Shown in pieces: positions 29,200 to 35,280 of a stretch of 35,280 nt of DNA. The DNA lies in NCBI GenBank assembly GCA_015680685.1, contig MNCI01009000.1:167379-202658 (forward strand), in the 5' to 3' direction. A program made the position numbers and the translations under genes. The notes under the pieces were generated by a model, which was given only the letters and a program-made list of their open reading frames with translations, searched no databases and was not told the DNA's origin. This DNA comes from Gnetum montanum (Eukaryota; Streptophyta; Gnetopsida; Gnetales; Gnetaceae). Each line of letters opens with the position of its first letter. The stretch's first letter is position 1.

Positions 29200-29600
29200 C
29201 TTGCAATCGATCATTGTTAAATAGAACTCTTGTAAGATTACAAGCCATCATATGATACAAGGGCTTACCATTAGCTTATTCATGAGGAACCGAATTGCAC
29301 TATGATCTATATGTATATATACTTTATATCCCAATACATAGTGTCTAAACTTTTCTAGTGCAAACACTACAACCATTAATTCTTTCTCTGTGGTAGTGTA
29401 GTTAAGTTGTGCACCAGCAATACTTCTACTTGCACAGTGGATGTAATAAGGACACTTCTAGTCATCTAACTATGTAAGTATAGCTCCTAAAGCATAGTTG
29501 GATGCGTCAATCATGATATGAACTGGTTTGAACCAGTCAGGAGCTTGTGGAAAGGGTGTTTCCACAAACTTCTACTTCAGAGTTTGGAAAGCTAATTTGC
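29200..29600 (-). pseudogene. Element E RNase H, decayed
   Basis: Removes the RNA template during reverse transcription. Minus strand shows IMIDASNYALGAIL (first catalytic Asp) near 29480-29525, NYTTTEKELMVVVFALEKFR near 29350-29410, HIDHSAIRFLMNK near 29275-29315, and the lineage-typical IDCKGTKNIVGDHLSQL at 29165-29215 that leads to integrase. The order and wording fit Ty3/gypsy RNase H. Stops interrupt it, for example within LT-LDD. Confidence 0.85.
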
Positions 29601-29699
29601 ATTCCCTGGTTCACTCGAAAGGTACGTCCTTTTTCATTAATTCCACTAATGGTTTGGCAACCTTTGAAAAGTTCTTAATAAATCTCCTATAGTAGCCAG

Positions 29700-30470
29700 T
29701 ATGTCCAAGGAATGATCAAATATCTTTAACAGTTTCCGATTGACAGGTAATTCCTTGGATAACTTTGATTTTCTCGAGGTCTACCTCTATCCCTGTGTGT
29801 GAGATTTTGTGCCCTAATACTATGCCTTCTTGGACCATCAAATGACTTTTCTGCTAGTTGAGCCTCAAATTGGTTTCTACACATCTTTTTAACACTTGCT
29901 TCATCCGGTCCAAGGCTTGATTAAAGTTTGCTCCATAAGTGGAAAAGTCGTCCATAAAGACCTCCACACCATTCCCTATCTGCTGTTGGAATAGGCTTAG
30001 AACTAGTCGTTGAAATGTTGTAGGGGCATTGCACAAGCCGAACGACATCTGTTTGTATGCGAACGTTCCCCAAGGATTGATGAATGTAGTCTTGGCTTGA
30101 TCTTCTAGGGCTATTTGTATTTGGTTATATTTGCTATATCCATCCAAAAAACTGTAATAGCGATGCCCTGTGATGGTGTGTAAGACATGGTCCACAAATG
30201 GCAATGGAAAGTGATCTTTGAATGTTTCCATATTTAGTAGCTTGAAATCTATGCACACCCTTCTTTTGCCTCCCTTTTTAGGCATAATAACTAAGGGGCT
30301 AACCCATTCGCTATCAGCAATGGGGTATATGAACCCAGCCTTGAGAAGCTATTCGATTTCTTCTTTAACTACTTGCTTCAACTTAGGGTTCAATTGCCTC
30401 TGTTGTTGCCTTCGAGGCTTTATGGAGGGGTCAGTGTAAATTCTATGTTGGCATATCGTAGGATCTATTC
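29700..30470 (-). pseudogene. Element E reverse transcriptase, decayed
   Basis: Copies the element RNA into DNA. The longest open piece is 29854-30285. Motifs in order: SEWVSPLVIMPKKGGKRRVC then IDFKLLN (30230-30315), SFLDGYSKYNQI with the first catalytic Asp near 30130-30160, FGLCNAPTTFQRL near 30005-30045, and VFMDDFS with the Asp pair at 29947-29952. The F-MDD-FS-YG wording and the GIVLGHKIS block after it are typical of Athila-type RT as I recall it. An N-LRLN-stop (29854-29856) and further stops downstream make it inactive. It continues into RNase H. Confidence 0.92.
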
Positions 30471-31110
30471 CAGTTAATTTGGGATATGACCAAGCGAAGG
30501 CTTCCAACTATTTATTTATTACCTTAAGTAGTTCTTCTTTCTGTTGAGGAACAAGCTTAACATTAATAATTACTGGTTTTCCGTTTTTAAGAAACGTGTA
30601 TTCCATACTAGTGGGTAATGGTTTCAACTTGAGGGGCTCCTGCTTAAATTTCTTAGGGATTTCCAACTTTCCCCAATTGATATTTTCAAGGTTAAGATTT
30701 GGAAGTTAGCGGTGGACTTACTCTAATGCGTCTATGCTATCGATGTAAGCACAAGTCAAACCCTCAATTGGTTCCATGCATATGAGTGAACTGCTTTCTT
30801 AATCAGCTATCAGCCATTGGGTGTCTTCCTGTCATGTGGCTACTACATAGAAGCATCTTTGTATGTTAATCACTTGTGCACACTGATTACATATAGGCAA
30901 TGCTCAACTTTGCACAAACCATGACCTCTGCACGCAATTACACCCTGTGTCATTGTATGCAATGCACAAAACTTTCTTCTTCTCGATCTTTCCAAATGTA
31001 TGTTCCTTTGATATTTATAGGGAAAGATCGTGGATTCCTAGGCATGTGTCAATGTTGCTTAGCCATGCTCTTCCCATTATGATTGAGAAGTCCCCCTTAC
31101 TATTGTTTAC

Positions 31111-31404
31111 CTAAATCACTAGAAAGTTAGCTGGGTACAACCATTCACAAACAGTGGTAACAATGTCTTCCACTAGTCCCAATGGGATAGTGATGGACTG
31201 GTCGGCCAACTCGAGATGGATGTTGCTCTTTTTCAATGGAGACAGGTTCCACACCTTGTACATTGCTTGAGAAATCAAGTTGACATTGAAACCTGAATCC
31301 AAAACAGCCTTGCATGGCACATTTATAGTGATTTGTAAGTATATCAGAGGACTCCCAAGATCAGAGAATTTCCTGGCCAGCTTTGATCCAATCAGTGATG
31401 GCAT
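31111..31404 (-). pseudogene. Element E aspartic protease
   Basis: Cuts the gag-pol polyprotein. The 97-codon piece has AVLDSGFNVNLIS at about 31275-31310, the D-S/T-G active site (Asp at 31297-31299) with the usual hydrophobic neighbours, and further on IPLGLVEDIV, matching the second conserved part of retroviral-type proteases. The frame ends at 31109-31111; upstream and downstream parts are broken. It lies between gag and RT as in all Ty3/gypsy elements. Confidence 0.85.
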
Positions 31405-31439
31405 GTGTTAGCATGACCGTATGCATTAAGTGCAGTGAT

Positions 31440-33540
31440 TGGGTTGAAGGGGGCTCCAAAGTTTTGATTGATAATGAAGCATCTAAGGAATTAGCCACTT
31501 GTGATTACAAGGGCTTAGTTGGATTGTTGGTTCTAAAGAAAGGTCTTTTCTTCATGTGGTTATTAGAACCAATAGTAGGTTGAGAGTTAACAGCCCTTGT
31601 GGCATTACGTTACTACGGCTGGGTAGGGATTTCACCCTGCATAGCTGGACTAGATGGTAATGGAGTTATTGGTGGAAGAGATGTGGTCAGATGAGAAGGA
31701 TGATATGCTTGCGGAATATCGCCTCTAGAAGAGGGAGTCCCATAATACTCGTGGGCTTGGTAGTGAGGTTGAGGAGTGACGTGACCAGTAGAGTCACATG
31801 GGGAGATTGGTTTCTACACGTAATATTCACATGGGTCAGGTTGCTGGTAAGGATATTGTTGCCTCGATGATGGCATTCCCCATGATTGTGGGTGCTGCCA
31901 CTGTTAATATTACTCAATCGGTTGTGGTGGAGTTCCACTAGGATAATATGTTAAAGGTTGGTGGAACTTCCTTGGCTTACCTTGAGGATAAGGTAACCTT
32001 CAGGGTGTTTGCCTTTTGTTTAACCATGGGTTGAGTGCATACACCCCAAACTCTTGCAGATGTAAGATTACAGGGCAACATCCCTTAGGATGATCATATT
32101 GACATATCTCACATCCACTATCATTGTCTGTTTCCGAATCCACAACCTCTTCAATGATGGCAACTTTGCCCTTACCCTTGCTACGTGCATGTTTAGCTTC
32201 TCTTTTTTTTCTTTTTTTGTGTTCACTACCTTGCTCTCTAGACTCCTCTACTATTTTAAGAACATATTGAATTCTATTATCTAGGGAATCCCACATTTGT
32301 TCTACTTTTGCCGATACTTCTGATGTCAACTTTTGGATAGGCAAAGTTTTCCTATTCACCATCTCTTTGAGTGGTGACTCTTCTTCATCCTCACAAAATC
32401 TTACTCCCCTCTTCTAGAGGGAAGGATCTTGATTATACTTTTCCACACTTTCTCTCTTCCGTACCTCACCTACTTCCTTAGCAACTTGCTTCAATTGTCT
32501 TTGAATTTGATGGGACCTAAGCTTGGATAGTCTTCCTTAGGCATAAGTCCCAAGGGTTCTTCTCGTTTCATGCCTAAGCCCATCCACAAGATGGCGTAGT
32601 TGATCCCTTTATGAATAACCATGGCTAGGACAATGGTGTAACAGTGCATAGTATCAGCCCATGGTAGCATCCAAGGGTTCATGTCCTCCTTGTTTCTAGC
32701 CTTGGATTTGCTTTCATAAGTTAGACACTTGGGAGTACGTTTGGTACTTGTCATTAAATAGTTATAACATAGTACTTCACCTATGAATGAATTCTAGTTC
32801 TAAAGACTGGTACTAGCTTTCTGCTTCTTTAACTAATGTTTATGGGAACAACTTAAGTTTTTGCCATTCGTTCTCTATGTTTCTTAAGGCACATGCATCA
32901 TGGAATGCTTGCAAATAATTTTGAGGATCAGTGTTGTATCCTCCTTCAAATTATGGGATGTTATTCATATATAATCTCTTGATCCTACTATCATTCTGAT
33001 GCCTTGTTGAAATTCTAACAGCCTCAGTTATGTCCAACATACTTCGAATAGTGAGGAGGGGTTCATTGTGATCATCTCATCCATGGCGTCTATGATGCCT
33101 ACGTTGTTTCCTACTCTTCCCTCTTCTATGTTATGACTCTCTAGAGTGCCCTTGTCCCCTTTCTTGGTTGTTTCGTCTATGACTTCCACTTTGCCTACCT
33201 TTATCCCCATGGTCTTTTTCTTTATGACCACATCTGGATATTGAAGGAGAGGGTGAAGGAGACAATGAAGGTGAAGAAGAAGGAGAACCGTCATCATGAT
33301 AGTGTCTGCTACCTTCTCTTCTGCGATCTCGGCCTTGATCACGATTACGATCAGAATGTCCACCATTATCATAAGTTTGTGTCCCTTTTTCAGACCCTTT
33401 GTGCCCGTGGGTATCAAAACCTGGGTTATGAATAGTGGAATGAAGGTTCTGATACACAACCCCTTGGCCAAATTCAAGGGGAGGAACATCATTGTGTGGG
33501 CGACTACCTGAGGTAGGTTCACCACCCTCGTTTTCGCTTA
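31440..33540 (-). pseudogene. Element E gag, decayed
   Basis: Structural protein of the particle. From upstream on the minus strand: a basic, arginine/serine-rich region at 33457-33131 with a (S/P)-repeat, a start of core near 33050 (LDITEAVRISTRH), a gag core near 32830-32960 (DACALRNIENEWQKLKL), KVEQMWDSLDNRIQYVLKIV near 32260-32330 (with a Lys-rich tract after it), and the cysteine block CEICQYDHPKGCCPVILHL at about 32060-32115, followed by a Gln/Pro-rich tail to about 31600. The cysteine block is conserved in element C and may bind zinc, but does not follow the classic CCHC knuckle spacing. Frames are broken repeatedly. Confidence 0.8.
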
Positions 33541-34069
33541 AGACATGTGGGGCATCCTAGGACCACTTACCCTTCAAAGACTTATGATGTCTCTCCTGTT
33601 GCAAGTCCCTTAGACGTTGTGCCTCTGTGGGACGGTATTCTCTTGAGTCATGGTCTTGCACAACATATTATGTGTGTAAGTGCGGCATGCTAATTTGTAT
33701 GAGAGCATGAAGAAGTATGCTCGGGACTAAACGATCGAGAGGTAACACTATGTTACCTTCTAAGTCTCGCCAACATAGTTGTTCATCTTGATGGAGGATA
33801 AAGGTAAAGTCTGGTATATACTCATCGGGATGAATATATACCACTCAAACTTGTTAAGGGACTGGCAGATCAACGTCATGTGTATTACACTGTTGACTAT
33901 TTCCTATTTCAGACCTAGGCAGTGAGGCGCTTTTGTACAAAGAAGGAGATATACTTGTTTGTTCAGTGTGCAATGTATTCTTGTTTATTATTTTCTCAAC
34001 CAATCCTAAGGGTTCATTTTAACGATGTGAATGATTTCCTATGTTCTAGTTAGCACACAAACAACTAAG
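33541..34069 (-). other. Leader and gag start region of element E
   Basis: Aligns with 130-703 of element 1 (for example 'ccctaagggtt' near 34000 and 620, 'tgtgaatgatttcctatgttcta' versus the same stretch at 660). Its coding state is unclear: conserved blocks at 33600-33850 suggest gag N-terminus, the rest is untranslated leader. Confidence 0.6.
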
Positions 34070-34087
34070 TCCCTAGCAACGGTGCCA
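34070..34087 (-). other. Primer binding site, tRNA-Asp type, element E
   Basis: Minus strand TGGCACCGTTGCTAGGGA, two changes from the recalled tRNA-Asp complement, both readable as C-to-T decay of the PBS or its complement. One base separates it from the LTR. Confidence 0.88.
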
Positions 34088-34088
34088 A

Positions 34089-34707
34089 TGATGAGCGGCG
34101 AGGTACCCCTACACTCAATCATACGAATACGAGTGTTTCATGCATGATCTGGTCGAATTCCAAGGACTAAGTGCTTATGCACCCTTGTGGAACAAGGATG
34201 AGTTGGTTGATCGTTGTCTTCCCAAGCTTACCTGTATGTCACAATTGTATGGTTAAGTAAGCTTGAGGCATACAATTTTTATAGCTTTTATGTTTTTATG
34301 TCTTGTGCTAGTAGGGAAGGAGAGAGGTAACTAAGTGACTAATTTAACTTAACTACTCATTAACTAAGTTCTAACTAATCCTGACACCAGCATCTGTTCC
34401 CACTTGTCATACACTTCCTGAACCAGTGCAACACTGCTGGGATTACCAAAAGCTAATCGTTACTGGGTTACCAAGCATTACACGCATGATCGAAGTGGCC
34501 ATGCTTGTGTAATTTAATGATTTGCTTAATTGATCAAAATGAATTGTTGTGCTAATAACAGACATGTAAAGTGCATAAAATAAAATAAAATAAATACATA
34601 AGAAAATAAATGAAAAGAAATGTGTAAGAAAACAAATCTCAAGTGCTACAAGGATGAATCGAAGAGCTCATCTTTATTGCCATACACAAGGTGTGCTCAG
34701 TTACACA
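34089..34707 (-). mobile_element. 5' LTR of element E (truncated)
   Basis: Matches LTR 1 and, at its inner end, LTR A. Blocks in order: gaggtacccc, ggttaagtaagcttgag, ggattaccaaaagc, catctttattgcc, gtgtgctcagttac. In a complete LTR the TATA box and GATATC array would follow on the right. Here the next sequence is an LTR in the opposite orientation, so the U3 of E's own LTR is lost. The border (34707) is accurate to about ten bases. Confidence 0.8.
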
Positions 34708-34733
34708 ATTAATGAGACGCAATTTGCATGAGC

Positions 34734-34812
34734 CGCGATATCACATCCCATGCGATATTGCGTACACGATATCGCGTCGTCCCCTGCAATGTCGCATACG
34801 CGATATCGCGGT
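34734..34812. repeat. GATATC palindrome array in inverted LTR
   Basis: About five units of the GATATC type (such as ACACGATATCGCG and TACGCGATATCGCGG), directly upstream of the plus-strand TATA box. The orientation relative to TATA is the same as in the minus-strand LTRs. Confidence 0.85.
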
Positions 34813-34825
34813 CCGTTGCCAAATC

Positions 34826-34833
34826 TATAAATA
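34826..34833 (+). promoter_or_regulatory. TATA box of inverted LTR
   Basis: TATAAATA followed by AGAGGC, about 15 bp downstream of the last palindrome. The same box and spacing as in LTR 1 read on the other strand. Confidence 0.7.
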
Positions 34834-35280
34834 AGAGGCGGCACTCCCCTTATTTTCCATCCTAGGCTAGAAGTAGGGAAATTCTGGCAGTTTGATCGCT
34901 CCAGAGATAGAATATTTTCCATGTGCCCGCAGTAGGAGTCCCCAAGTGAACGGATCTTTATTCGAGCAGTTTTGTACCTGAACGCAAGTTGTGTATGGCA
35001 ATAAAGACGAGCTTTGTGGATAAACCTTATAATGCATGGAATAGGATTTTATTACTTGTTATTTCTTACCTACTATTTATTACCTGTAGTAGCACTGCAT
35101 GAGTACGACTTGATTACGAGCATTGACGAATGTGTACGACTAATCAAGAAATTGGCTGCTCATCGCGATTAGATTCTCTCACCCTCAACTCCTAGAATGC
35201 GGAATGAGTACAACTTGATTATGAGCATCTAAGGATGTGTACGGCTAGTCAAGGAATCAGCTGCTCATTACGTTTAGGCT

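Larger units (their letters stand above)
34708..35280 (+). mobile_element. Inverted (plus-strand) LTR of the same group, window-truncated
   Basis: Reverse complement of the LTR 1 type: GATATC array at 34734-34812, TATAAATA at 34826-34833, 'gtgcccgcagtaggagtcccc' near 34922, 'gatctttattcgagc' near 34953, 'ttgtgtatggcaataaag' near 34990. The sequence then continues towards U5 until the window ends. It belongs to a plus-strand element extending to the right. The start of this LTR cannot be fixed because its outer end seems altered. Confidence 0.8.

Overview
The window looks like nuclear DNA of a land plant with a large, repeat-rich genome. The grounds are a eukaryotic tRNA-Ala gene with an AGC anticodon, Ty3/gypsy elements of the Athila/Tat type primed by tRNA-Asp, a Ty1/copia fragment, RTE-type LINE remnants and a tRNA-derived SINE. 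A gymnosperm is possible, but nothing here proves it. I recognise no intact host protein gene. Two ambiguous bases (N) occur, at 11635 and 26527.

Layout. 1-1678: 5' end of a minus-strand Athila-like element (leader and gag start, PBS, LTR). 1679-2700: promoter part (U3) of a second, different LTR, built of palindromic units. 2700-8600: old repeats, namely a dispersed repeat also found inverted at 27 kb, a copia integrase fragment (4862-5312), one copy of a 240-bp repeat, and an RTE LINE remnant (6405-7510) split by a SINE with a 13-bp target duplication. 8609-8681: tRNA-Ala. 8740-12950: mostly AT-rich non-coding DNA with a second copy of the 240-bp repeat, a GC-richer ORF of unknown origin (9803-10102) and a long fold-back element (12258-12621).

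12963-15430: plus-strand copy B of a gag-pol-less LTR element. It carries one long coiled-coil ORF followed by an LTR. 15448-18157: minus-strand gag fragment of an Athila-like element (C). 18158-23931: element A, minus strand and nearly complete. It has two LTRs, PBS and PPT, and a single 931-codon ORF homologous to the one in B, broken by 18 stop codons but by no net frameshift. 23932-25260: RTE LINE pieces and a zinc-knuckle fragment. 26099-34707: element E, an Athila-like element on the minus strand with decayed gag, protease, reverse transcriptase, RNase H and DD35E integrase. 34708-35280: another LTR in the opposite (plus) orientation, head to head with E's LTR and cut by the window end.

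How it fits together. A and B have no protease, RT or integrase. A shares its LTR end, its tRNA-Asp primer site and its promoter architecture with E-type elements, so E-type elements are the likely source of the enzymes that mobilised A-type elements. The most unusual pattern is in the LTR promoters: short perfect palindromes are packed just upstream of the TATA box in every LTR seen here, but the palindrome sequence differs between families (GATATC core, CTAGAG core, ATCGAT core). Element A carries a second such module inside its leader, ahead of its ORF.
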